This document shows, piece by piece, positions 41,201 to 53,200 of a stretch of DNA of 64,000 nucleotides; position 1 is the first letter of the stretch, and each line of letters opens with the position of its first letter. A program made the translations under genes and the position numbers. The DNA comes from Andrena cerasifolii (lineage: Eukaryota; Arthropoda; Insecta; Hymenoptera; Andrenidae). The stretch spans positions 5,394,001 to 5,458,000 of the forward strand of contig NC_135121.1 in assembly GCF_050908995.1 (NCBI RefSeq), read 5' to 3'. Under the pieces are notes generated by a model. That model searched no databases. It was not told where the DNA came from and saw nothing but the letters and a program-made list of their open reading frames with translations.

Positions 41201-44200
41201 TGTAGTTCATGCGAAATTAATTGTGAAGGAAGATTAAGTCATTATGACAGTTTTGAATTTGTTTAATAAAATACAAATCAACGAAGTCTGTAATTTTTGC
41301 TCATTTCCGTGATAATAGAGATTACAAATGAATTTTTACTTCCGAAATTATCGATCGCATGCTGTTCGTTGTCTATTTTAATTGGAAAAGATTTGCCATT
41401 TTGAAAAAAAAATATTTTTGGCCTGTGGCGCTTTGATCTACTTTCTGTTGTTGCTAATTTTTAGCCGTTAACGTTGGATATGGCATGAAAGTGATAATGA
41501 GGCTCATTAGCCCCAAAACCGCGAGACAAAAAATATGGGCACCGAATGCTGTACAGTCTATCCTATACCTCGTCAGTGGCGTGACACAAAATTACATTGG
41601 GTGATAGCTCAATCTTATACTCCGTGGATGGAATTATTTCATACTAGCTGCAATACCCGGTGTTACCCGGATTAATGGAACTTTTATAATAAAATCGACG
41701 GTAAATCAGTTGATAGTGTTATTAAAGTTAGCGAGAAAGGCAATGGTATTTTTTCATATTTTTATTTGTTGTCATTAGGACAACAAATAATCAGAAACAC
41801 ATGTCCAAACAGAAATTTAGAGCGCTACACGGATCCATGTGAGCTGTAACCAACTTCACTTCCTTGTGCCCTCTACTGGCATCTACAGTATTTCCTCGTC
41901 AGCGGCTCAGTGGTCGGGACCGGCGTTGAGCCCGTATCGTGAACAGAACCCTAATTCCGAGTGTTCGTTTCTCGCTTCTTTCTGGTCGAAAGGGTGAGCG
42001 AGATGGAACACTGCGTGCGCGGCGAGCGTGCGCGATGGTCGCAAGAGCTTACCGTGAGCACGAAAACCGCTTCGCAAAATCTTGACGCAGGCCCGGCTCA
42101 CGGTAACCGCTTGCGACCATCACGCACGGCCGTCGCGCACGCAAAGAACAGAGTGTCAGGCGTCAAGAAGACGGAGCGAGACAAAACATCAACGTGTCGT
42201 CTGTCTCGTACTGTCCTCGCTCGCTCTCGTTCCATCTCGCTCTCGCCTTCGCCGGACAAGAGTGAGATAGAAGTGGTGGGGATAACGAAAAGTCCGTATC
42301 GTGTACACCAAATCGAGCCCGTAACGAGGAAATACTGTACATTACCCGACCCTTTTAACGATACAAGTGTGCACATGCTTTTCTGGAAGGAGGCTGCTGC
42401 GTGCCTGCAAAATAATCTGCAATTCGTGGATCGTGTGACAAAAAGAGCAAAATCCATTCCTTCTCTGCGAAATTGGATTCGAACTCTGAACGGCTTTCAG
42501 AATTTGTGGCAGATATTACAGGAGAAAGGTTTCAAAGAATTTTTTCCGGGACATGTTAACCAGAACAGCATAGAAAATTTCTTCGGAATGGTGAGAAGTC
42601 ATGGAAGAAGAAATATAAATCCCACGTGCAGACAGTTTGAAGCCTCATTCTAATCTTTATTGATAAATAGTTTAACATCTGCAAAAACAGTAAAAGGTAA
42701 TTGTAAATCGGACAATTGTAAAGTGCTCTTCTGACTTCGTGATTTCGCCTAATCTGCGCATAACATTGCAGTAGAAGAAAATGAGAAGGTTGAAAATGAA
42801 CAGCATATGTTGTTCAATGATACTGAATGCGATAATACAGATACTTCTCTGGATAGTTCGAAAGTTTTAAAGAAAATTATCCAGAAAATCAAACACAAAG
42901 CTTGTTGTGCCTGCATTTCAAGTATTGCAAATTTTCCCAATATTAACAACTTTATGAAGGAGGCATATTATATTTTACAAGAAAATATTCCTTTTTTTTT
43001 GTTATAAGAAACACCTTATAAACAATTTAAAACTGCCACTGCCACTCCTCATTGACTATTCATTCATTACCTGTGAAATTCACAGAGAACAATTAATAAA
43101 TGAATTAATCACTGCAGTATCAATAGAATATGTGATTTGTTGGTGCAGACACATAAATATGTTGCTTAAGGGAAAAGATTCGGGTGAGAGAGTGACTTCG
43201 TACTTATCCAAGGAAGCAATTTTACAATATAAAAAAAAATGCGCATTCGATTTAGGTGAAGATTGTTTGACTTCTTACCATTCTAATGAAAAAAATGGTA
43301 TTATTATGCAATTCAGTCACATTTTGTTAAAAGTTTTGAAAATAAAAATATGAAATTGAAACTTAATTTACTGTGTTATCATTATTTTCTATATAAATTC
43401 TTGTTAGGATTAATATACTTTTTACTATACATTTAAGTACACAAAACTTATATAAGTTCAAATTTCGCGGTATTTGGTCGCCATATTGAGTTTTAGTTCC
43501 AATTGAAGGTTTCATATTTCAGAGGGCGTTGCAAACACTGCTCCCGTCACTTAGCATTGAAGTTTCCACCCACTGCTCTTATGGGCTGCTCCACTCTATT
43601 TTATCCTCTTTGCTTACTACCACGCTACTGATGGTAACCAAATTCAGGGGGACCAAGCCGTTTGTGATTGACCGAAGTTCCCGTTTAGTTAGCACCTAGT
43701 AGGTAGGAGGCGCTGGGTACATCACACACACATACCTAGGTGTATCAGTGAGCACGCATACAACCTTTCGTCGTTGGTGAAATGTTACCATTGGTTACCA
43801 TGACGACCGTCGTAATTTTTAAATGTTTGGCGCAAACAGGAGGAAGTATAAAAGCAGGTGGATCAGTCATCACATAAGATAAGTAATTTTTGTAATATAG
43901 CGTCTTTGAGATACTGTAAGTTTTTTTATTAATTGCATCAATTTGAGTTTTAGATTATGTCCGGGTCTAAGAAGTGCGAAGTGAAAGGTTGCGAATCGAG
44001 AAATAAACTACTGAGGGCATTTCCCGATATCGTTAAAGACCGAGAGAGGTGCTTAAAATGGATTGCTGCTTGCGGCAATCCATTGTTAATGCACCAATCT
44101 CTTCGTAACAGGAAGATCTGCGATGCGCACTTCTTAGGCATCTACAAATTACAAAGGAATCTTTGTAAGACTGCTGTTCCAACGCTTCAACTTCCAGGTA

Positions 44201-47200
44201 TGTTTAATATATAGGGTGTACGTTTCTTAAAACGTGCTGAAAATATTGTAAGGGGTGATTCTAGAGGTAAACATAAGACGAAAATCAAGAATAACGATTT
44301 CGCGTTTGGGCCTTCATTTTGCAGTAATAATGGTTTAAAGTTAAATTTCTATCTCCTGAACTAATAGTCGGAGGACACTGCGCTTTTATAGTTACATTAT
44401 CGACTAGCAATAGAACAAAAAAGTATTCATACATTTTTCTGTATCTCTTAGGGTTTAACACGCTTCAGCAAGCAGCTGAACGTATGGAGGTTCATACTGG
44501 TAAGAAAATACAAACATTCGATACTGTCTCCCTTGTTTCAACTGTTAGAATAACAGATATTTTTCAATAATAATGAATAGTAGCGTAGTAGTACAAATTG
44601 AATTTTTTCTATCTTTATGTCATTCCGATCAGCAAATTATTAATTTTGTACAAAGCCTCTGTAATGGCCGATTTCTTCACCTCTGGATAAAAGTTATCTG
44701 GCGGATAGGTACAGTAGAGTATGATTCACTCGCGTTTCCCTAGGTTAGTTACAACGCAAAAATGTCAATATTAAGCTGCTATTTCAAAGTGAAAATTGTA
44801 TAGATATAAATATCAATTAATAAATGGTCATTCTTTAAACATTCACCAGTTTAATTCTGCAACAGCAGCTTAATATTAATATTTTTCCGATGTAACTAGC
44901 CTAGGAGAACGCGAGTCAATCACACTCTACTGTACCTATCCACCAGATAACTTTTATCTAGAGGCGAAGAAATCGGCCGTAAAAGTCTCTCTTACCCCAT
45001 AACTTCGATAAGTCGAAACCTCTATAACTCGAAGATTTTAGTTCTTCCCTTCAGATTCGAGTTAACGAATTAATCATTTGCAATAAATTTTACAGATACT
45101 GGATATGCTGTTGCTGGTACCTCTGGACTATCATTGCGGACAAGGAAAGGTACTGCGACGTTTTATATTAGAAACTATTCTTAAGGTTGTTTCATCCAAA
45201 ATCCATTTCTTCTAAAAACTCCCTTAAACTTCTGCTATTTGTACTGTTTATTAGTATTCCCCAATTCCTCCTTTTAATATATATTCTTTATGCTGAGCAT
45301 GTGCTAACAGCTTGTTTTTTATTATAACCCGGAGCATGGGGTGTTGATAAAACCACCTTAAATTTTATACAGTTTTCTGGGTGTTGGAAATTCAGTTTTT
45401 TTTTCATGCATAAATTGTGTTACTTTATACTATTTAGCATCTGTGCTGAAATTGTTCAGGGCAAATAGGAAGTCCAGCCATTCTCCAGAAGAGGTGTGGC
45501 AGTATAACGTAATTGTCTCCTTGATGAAAACAAGGCGACAAATGCGTAAACGCCATATAGAATGTAAGGAACGTTTGCAACATACCGAAATGTTGTTAAA
45601 ACGTGGCTTTGCGGAACGCATTGAAAGTCTGCCATCAACTGTGCGAGACTTTTTTGCATTACAAGTCCGTAACATGGGACGATCTAAGTTCAATAGACAT
45701 TACAATTTAGATGACAAAATTTTTGCGCTTTCATTGCTGAAGCAAAGTCCAAAGGTTTATCGATACCTTTCCAATATTTTCCTCTTACCAAGTACAGAGA
45801 CCTTAAGAAAACTGGTCACTAAAATCATTGTATCTCCCGGTATTAGTAAGTCTGTCTTTAACAGCATCGAAAATTTACTCGACAATTTCGAGGATTCGCG
45901 GTACAGATACCTAGCATTAATAACCTTGAAACTGAAAAGAAAGCGTTGGAGAAGAATCTCGATAGTTATAAGTGGTGGTTTAAGCATCCAGTTACGTCCG
46001 AAGAAATTTATGTATTTTTAGACCCGTGCCACATGCTAAAATTAATTTGAAACACTCTGGGAAGTGCAGGTACGTTTCGCGATGGGAAATGGTGGATTAA
46101 TAGCATGGAAATTTTTTAAAATATTGCATGATATTCAAGTTCATGACGGTATGCATTTGGGGAACAAGTTACGCAGTGCGCACATTAATTATATTAAGCA
46201 AAAGATGAAGGTTCGGCTAGCTGCTCAGTTATTCAGTAAGTCGGTTGCAACTGCAAAAAGGTTTGTAAAGACGACCTCAAATTACAGGAATTTTTAAGCT
46301 GCGGACCAACAATAGAATTTATAGAAAAAGTGAATGATCTTTTCGATATTTTTAATACGCGAAATATTAGGGGTTATAATATATTTAAACATACAAATAC
46401 AGTTAATTATAAAAAGGCATTAAATGCTAGCAATAAGGATTTGATTTTTGAAAAATTAGACGAAATTAAGATTTATTTAAAAAATTTAAAGTTAATCAAC
46501 GGTAAGTTTTTAATTGATAGTTCAAAGAAAACGGGATTCATTGGGTTTTTAATTTGCATCGAAAGTTTGAAAAACATGTATTCCAAACTTTGCGAAAGTA
46601 GCAGCAGCTCTCTCCTCAAATACATACCCACATATAAAGTGGGTCAGGACCACATTGAGACATTTTTTAGTTGTATCCGGTCCCGCAGGGCACAACAATA
46701 ATCCGACAGGACGTCAGTTCTCGGTGGCATTTAAAAAATTTGTGACGAAGCCACGTCACGCGCCGTGCGAGCATACGGCGCAGATCGGTTAAGCCGAGTT
46801 CCGACCGCGACCGCTAGGCGGCTGCGAAACCGCAAATCGTCTCGCGAGCGAAAATGTACGGTCTGTTAATATAAAGGCCACAGCGAGCAATGTCGACAGC
46901 TCTTGTACAGTACATAGTAGTGTGTAAACACCGCCGGACCGTACATCCAAGACGCTCTTTTTGTATCCGTGAGGTGTGCACGTGGCGACCATAGTCAACT
47001 GTGCCGATTACCAGTCTCCTTTCCGAAATAGGCTCAGAGCCCTATTGCACATTGGAATTCTGTTGTACGACTCTCGCACGACGCGCCTTATAGACCGTCA
47101 GGGCAGAACGTTCACTACCTCCACATCCTCCGTCCCCCAGCTCGTCGCAAGCGCCGCTGCCGCAATCGAGACCGAGAACCCGCGACTCGGAATTGTATAG

Positions 47201-50200
47201 GAAAAAATAAACAATTCTTTGTGGCGGCCCGTGCAACGAGCACGCCGCCTCAATTCGACCAGGCTGTTAGTTTGGTCGTCGGCGACAGTAACGTTATCGG
47301 CGACGTTTCGAATTTCGGCGTCGATGCGTAGCGTTTCAATAGCATCTTGGGGGTTCTCGGAAAGCGACGAGGACCGTCGTCGATAAGTTATGGGATAAAC
47401 ATCCTGTGCGACGCGAGAGACGACGGTCCCCAAAAGATCCGCGCCGAGAGCCCACACAGCAACAGTCAGGACCAAACCAGAGAACAGTACGGACGACACC
47501 GTGCCTGTTCAACGTCGAGCAATAAAAGCCATCACGACTGAACTACAGGAGTCATTCACTTTCCCGTCACCCACATCTTATTTATTGAACCACGCTTCTG
47601 ATCATTCGTCGAACCTGGCCTTACCGACTGAGTCGGCATCTAACTCCTTCTCCGTCCTACCGGTAACCGTCCGTCCCGCCAACTGGAGATGAATTAAGAG
47701 CAATTGAGACTGGTAATTGTGTATGTATTGAATACAGATTATGCGACACTGTTGATCGAACTTGGACTGCGGCTTCTGAAGCTATTGAAATCCACGATTA
47801 TGTACCAGATATTTTAAGTATTTCAGAGTTTTCAGAACGTGTTATTGCGTACATGGCAGGCTTTATTGTAAGATACTGTTGCGAGCACCCTTTGGTTGGA
47901 ATCCAGGGCCTGCTGGTGTTCGTGACAAGAATGTTACGAGCCGGGGCTGCGGCAACGCGAGAGGCCGGCGAGAAGGGTATTTCCCAAGGAATATGGTTAA
48001 CGAATTTGTTAGTAAGGTGCGCGGACGAACCTGATGCGAAATCAGGGAGCCGCTTGGATTATTGACGGCGAGGACGAACCTGATGCGAAATCAGGGAGCC
48101 TCTAGGAATGGAGTCAAGCGCGGACGAACCTGATTTGAAATCAGGGAGCCGCAGGAGGGTGAAACGTCGTGAACGAACCCGATGCGAAATCGGGAAGCCA
48201 CTAGGTTGGTAAAGATTCCTTGTTCTGGATGAAAGGTTGCAAACTAACCTGATGCTAGATCAGGGAGTCGCGGGAAATGTTATTAATGCCTCGTAACTCT
48301 TAATTTATATTCGATACAACTCGAGCGGTAAAGTTGTATCAGTGGGTGAGCGCTACTAAGTTTATAAGGATCGCTGGGTAAAAGATGGGTTTTAACGAAT
48401 CAACTCGATTTAGAAGTGAACACCATTCGGGTATTCAAGATTATAGTACAAATGTGAATGTCGCGGTTAAATAGTGTAATAAATGTGTGTAAATTACCAC
48501 TAATTTGCTCGGTGTTGACGCACTGGCGATGCGGGGCGTACGAGCGGCTATTTCGAAGTACCCAATAGAATGTAAACCGAACTCGCGGATTCTATGAGGT
48601 CAACTATGATTCCGACGGAGACTTTAGCTCGATCTTACTGAATTCAACCGACTCGGTACGAGCGTGACATGACGTTACTCTACGCGTAACTGTACTGCTT
48701 TTAACCGCAGAGGGTAGAAACCAAAGGGTTTATATAGTCCCAAAAATGAGTGGGGATGCATTTGAAATTTCCATATAAGGAAATTCTTCGGGGTCGTCGT
48801 CGTGTCACTCCCGTTCCCATGGTCGTGATCCAGATGGTCGAGATCATGACCCCCCTTAGTGGTATGTGATAAGCAAAAGGATTTTAGGGCGTTTTCCCTT
48901 CGCAGACGCGAGCTCGAAAAGTGGTTGAGAGCGGCGTATGGGAAAAAATCCACATACGTAACAAGAACAAGAGGACAGCGAGAAGAAGGCGATCGGATCG
49001 ATCGCCTGTCAAGCTGTCATTCGATAGCCAGACGCCATTACAAGCAGACGCATCGACATATACATATTTCTTGCGCGTTTGTGATTAAATTCGGTTTATC
49101 TGTTACCCTGTTTCTGTTAATGTTCTATTGCTTCTATTGTACTTTTGTATTAAACGTCTACTATGCCGAACCGAAACTATAACAATACGTTCCAAACTTT
49201 ATTGTGAAACATGTATCGATGCGTTGACAGTTTCGAACTCTACTGACAAGTACAATTTAATTAAATTTAAAAATCGAGGTGGTTTATGTTATCCGTCGGA
49301 CGATGTTTATACAGTTTACCACAAATCTGAGAAAGTGATTCGATTTGCATTAAAAGAAAGTAGTGGAGAAATACTTGAAAGAAAATATTCCGAAATGCAT
49401 CTTACCGCAATGGTATTTACTTAATTTCTAGGTTTGCGAAATAATTTTTCATAACATTATTGAACATGCCCACAATCAGGACGCACTTGAAAATCACCGC
49501 ATTCATTTGATGAGATGCATTATACAAAAATATGTCAAAACAAGACTGTTTTACATTTCAAAGTCAGCAACAAGCAATATGTCTACGTGTAGACAATTCT
49601 ACACAAATTTAATACCATTCAAAGGGCATTAGATTGCCTGTAGTTGTATGCCTATTAGTTGTATGTTCTTTAAGTTAGTTTTATGTACGGTAAATAGTTG
49701 TATTATTTCTTATTCGGAATAAATAGACTTTTATCTTAATTACCCATTTATTTATTAATGTAGTTACTAAATAAAATAAGTATGATGTAATGTTATGTTA
49801 TTCCATTTAAGTTTTATTTTGTGAAAGTGACATTCAGCTTTCTATTTCAAATAATGCGGGAAGCATGCGTACTACTCCGCCAATCACAAGTGTCCCACCA
49901 CGGCTTCTCCCGTACCGATTGACTGGCTCGACCCGCAAAATGGATTTCAATGAAACGTTATATTTAAATTTTACATTCTTGTCTTAATATTCTTGATCCG
50001 ATTATATCGCGAAAAATGATAATTACCCGTTATGGTTCTTCGATTTTTCAGATATACGATCTAAATTCAACATAAAAAGAGTTAATAAAAATTCTTCTGT
50101 AACTTCTTTAACAAAGAAAAATGTACATTCATAATTTCTTGTTTTCATTTTACAATTCTGTACATTTTATTTGAACTATTTCTATTTTTCAAACCTAAGA

Positions 50201-53200
50201 ATGAATTTTTTTATTAACAGGTGAATATTTTGATACTGTACATTGGTGAACTTTGTTAAAAGTAGAATCCACTCTTGGCCAGTACCGTGGACGCTGTAGC
50301 AACCTTCGATAAAATATATTTTTTCAGAGTATGATCTAAAAATCTAAAATCTTAACGTAATCACATTTCTCGATAGATTTTTCGATAATTATATCAAGTT
50401 GCGATAAAGAATCACGCACTATTTACAAATTAATTACGCGCAGCGTGCATGCTACCGCTGGATGGAAACTACTAGGGAAAGTGGTGGTCTCTTCCATCGG
50501 AAGAGAAATGTAAACAATTGGTTATGCAAAGCTAACATCGCGATATATGTTGTACACTAAAATGTACAAAAATATTACAAAAATAGAAAAGAAAGCAGCA
50601 CGTAATTATATCAATTGGGTTGGGTATATTGACGAGATGTGAGACTGAAATAATGCTATAATTGTTTACATTTCAGAGAATAGAAAGCACGCAGAGGAAT
50701 TTACTATAATACATGCGACAGAATTTCGAGATAATTGTTACATATAAAATGAATATAATTAAGAATATACATTTATTTGTACAATTATCTCGTAGTTCTC
50801 TCTATAAATCATATGTACAGCAAGCAAACGAATTTATTGCAAGGATAGAACAAGAATTGCGTGAGGTAAATCGAACAACTATTTACATATTCGCGATGTC
50901 CAAAAATCGAATGAAATAGAAAATGGATGAAATTGATAATATTCTTGACATCACCAATTTGCATTACCCGACGTAGAAGGAAAATCCGCGAGGCGATGAA
51001 CGGCATGTAAATGTAAGCTACTCTTTTCCTTCTTCGCAAAAATTGCATATAAATACTCAGATGATATGAGAGATAGATGTTTGTCACTGCGCCTGTTTCC
51101 CCGTGCGCCTTTAATACCGATTTCGTTACGCAAATCGCATTGACGATGGTCGAACAAAGTCGGTTTCGTTTCTTGTTCTTTATGTCGGAAAGCAGGGAAA
51201 ACGATCTTTCAGCATCGGCGTTTGAATTTGGAAGACTTCTAATGAAATTTAATAATTCCTGCAAACACGGATTCTTAAATGCGCCTTAATCGTTTCGCGT
51301 CAACAACGCCATTTTCCAAACATCATCAAAAGCTAATGTACGAAGCATCTGCTTGTCTGCATTTACAAAATTCAAGGGCAATGTCGACCATTCTTTTTGC
51401 AAACCGTCTTCGTTGAAACCGCCCAATTTCTGAGCAATAAAGAGAACACTTTTAAAGGAAGTGTCTCTGTCATTATCTACTAATGCCAAATGAGGCTCAA
51501 AACACACATAACTTAAAAACTTAATACAATTTTCTCGAACGTTTGGGACAACATCGGGTTTGCCTTCTGCAACTAACTGACAAAGAAACGCGTCACGATC
51601 CGGGCCTAAATGAATACTATTAAATGCGATTTGATTATCGCCTCTTGAAAAATCTATTAATTTTACTGAATCCATGTGCTTCAAAAGCTGCGGTTTCAAG
51701 AAATTACGTAAAATATTGTACAAAAGTGTTTTGGCAGTATTTTGAAGCAAATGGATTCTTGTTAGTTGCGACTGAAAGAATAAACTAAAGTCATTGGAAT
51801 ACTATAGAACGTATTTCAAAAACAGAAGATATGCTTCCGCTTCTGGATTTTGCATGATGATAAGCAGATATTCCCCAGACTTTGTCTTCTCACTTGCGAT
51901 CAATTCTTGTAGAAAGTGCAACACACTGTCCCAATTTTCTAAAAGTGTAACTACGGATGAGTAACGCGATAACCATCGCGTAGTACACAATTTTTAAATT
52001 TTGCGGTCAGTAGATTGAAAACATTGCTGAAAATCGCGAAAAATGGCCGAGCGTTTGGGACTGCTTTAAATGAATGTTTACGACTTCCCGTAATAATTCC
52101 TCGCAGACCTCGGGAATGGTAGCGCATGCTGAATGCAGAGGAGTGACAAGGACATGGCATGATGAAAAATTTTTCACCCCGAATTTCTGCAAGTTTGGTC
52201 TCGAATGACGAGTGACGCCCTGTCGTGACAGAAGCGTTATCACGCGACAAAGCAAGAATGTTTTCGAACGGAATTTGCTTTTTCCACATGGAATTCCTAA
52301 ATGAGGTAAATATTTTATCGGCAGTACGTTCTCGCGCGTTAAGATTAATTATTTCTACTAATTCCGTTCGAACATCCAAAGTCTCGGGTACGACATACCG
52401 AGCAATAAACGACATCCATTTCTCATTGGTAGAGTCGGATGTCTCATCAATAAATACTGAAAACTTACAATTCTGTAAAACATGAGTAAAACGCTCTGTT
52501 TCCCGAGGACACAGAACGTTCGATATAATATTAGAACACTTTGTTCGAACACACGTCATATGTTCCAAAACATCAGGATCTTTCCCAACGTCTTGGAAGA
52601 ATTTAAGAATCGCCTTTGCGGATTGATGCGAAATATTTTTCTCAGCAACTAATACAGCAAAACGAATTCCCGCGATTTTTTCATCAAATGACAAAGGCGA
52701 TTCCTCGCATTGCGATCTGAAATCGTTCGATTTCCTCACATCCATTCCATTTTTTTCGCAGTTTTTGATGTGGCACTTGGAATCCGCGCGACGTTGGATT
52801 TGCGACAGCCCGCAAGCAAATGATTTTTTACAAACCGAACAGAAACACGAAAAAGGATCATCGGCGACCTTATGCAACGGGTCGGTTGGTTCGTGCGATG
52901 CGAGAGAGAATACGAGTGCATTGTAATTTTCATACTTATTTATTAATTATATTCAGTTACTCATCAATAAATGTGTGTCAATTTATTGAATGAAACCTAT
53001 TCCACAACAATTAACAAGGTAAGTCGCTAAAATTTGTTAATAGACTTTATGCAGAACGTATAGAAATGATGGGGATGCACAGGCTTGGAGGTTGTGCGGC
53101 GTAGGTTAAAAAGAGAAGCATCTTCTTTCTCACAAGATTCTGGAAATTTGTCAAATAAGGTAAATCGACAAAATAACTCTGCTGCACGAGCAAATGAAAT

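Larger units (their letters stand above)
43957..49424 (+). pseudogene. P-element-type transposase (THAP domain), decayed and interrupted
   Basis: The ATG at 43957 opens a THAP zinc finger (CEVKGCESRNK, LKWIAACGN, RKICDAHF; C2CH pattern), which binds DNA. Small exons follow (44453-44501, 45098-45157) with good splice sites, then a coiled-coil and catalytic region from 45437 (HYNLDDKIFALSLLKQSP, YVFLDPCHMLKL), and 46330-46700 with KVGQDHIETFFSCIRSR. Several frameshifts and stops (near 45960, 46040, 46300, 46690) kill the gene. Two LTR-type insertions split it (46741-47691 and 47877-49184), and the C-terminus continues at 49189-49424 (ETCIDALTV, GGLCYPSDDV). An inverted TTGTGATTG motif near 43660 and 49885 may mark the element ends. 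In PPIL1 intron 1. Confidence 0.85.

Noticed and set aside
41961..42300. N-terminal half of a 230-aa open frame read as a host or transposase protein
   Set aside because: It is a GC-rich inverted repeat also present at 32170-32300. Only the part after about 42297 resembles a transposase.
47098..47499. 133-aa minus-strand open frame inside LTR-like insertion 1
   Set aside because: No domain, GC-rich composition, and it lies antisense to the LTR promoter and AATAAA. Probably chance.
48021..48271. Hammerhead ribozyme array
   Set aside because: CTGATG and GAAA occur, but units 3 and 5 change the core, and the CCTGAT/ATCAGG arms pair with each other, which a hammerhead would not allow.
48021..48271. 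CRISPR array
   Set aside because: Eukaryotic context, spacers of only about 16 bases, diverged repeats, and no cas genes.
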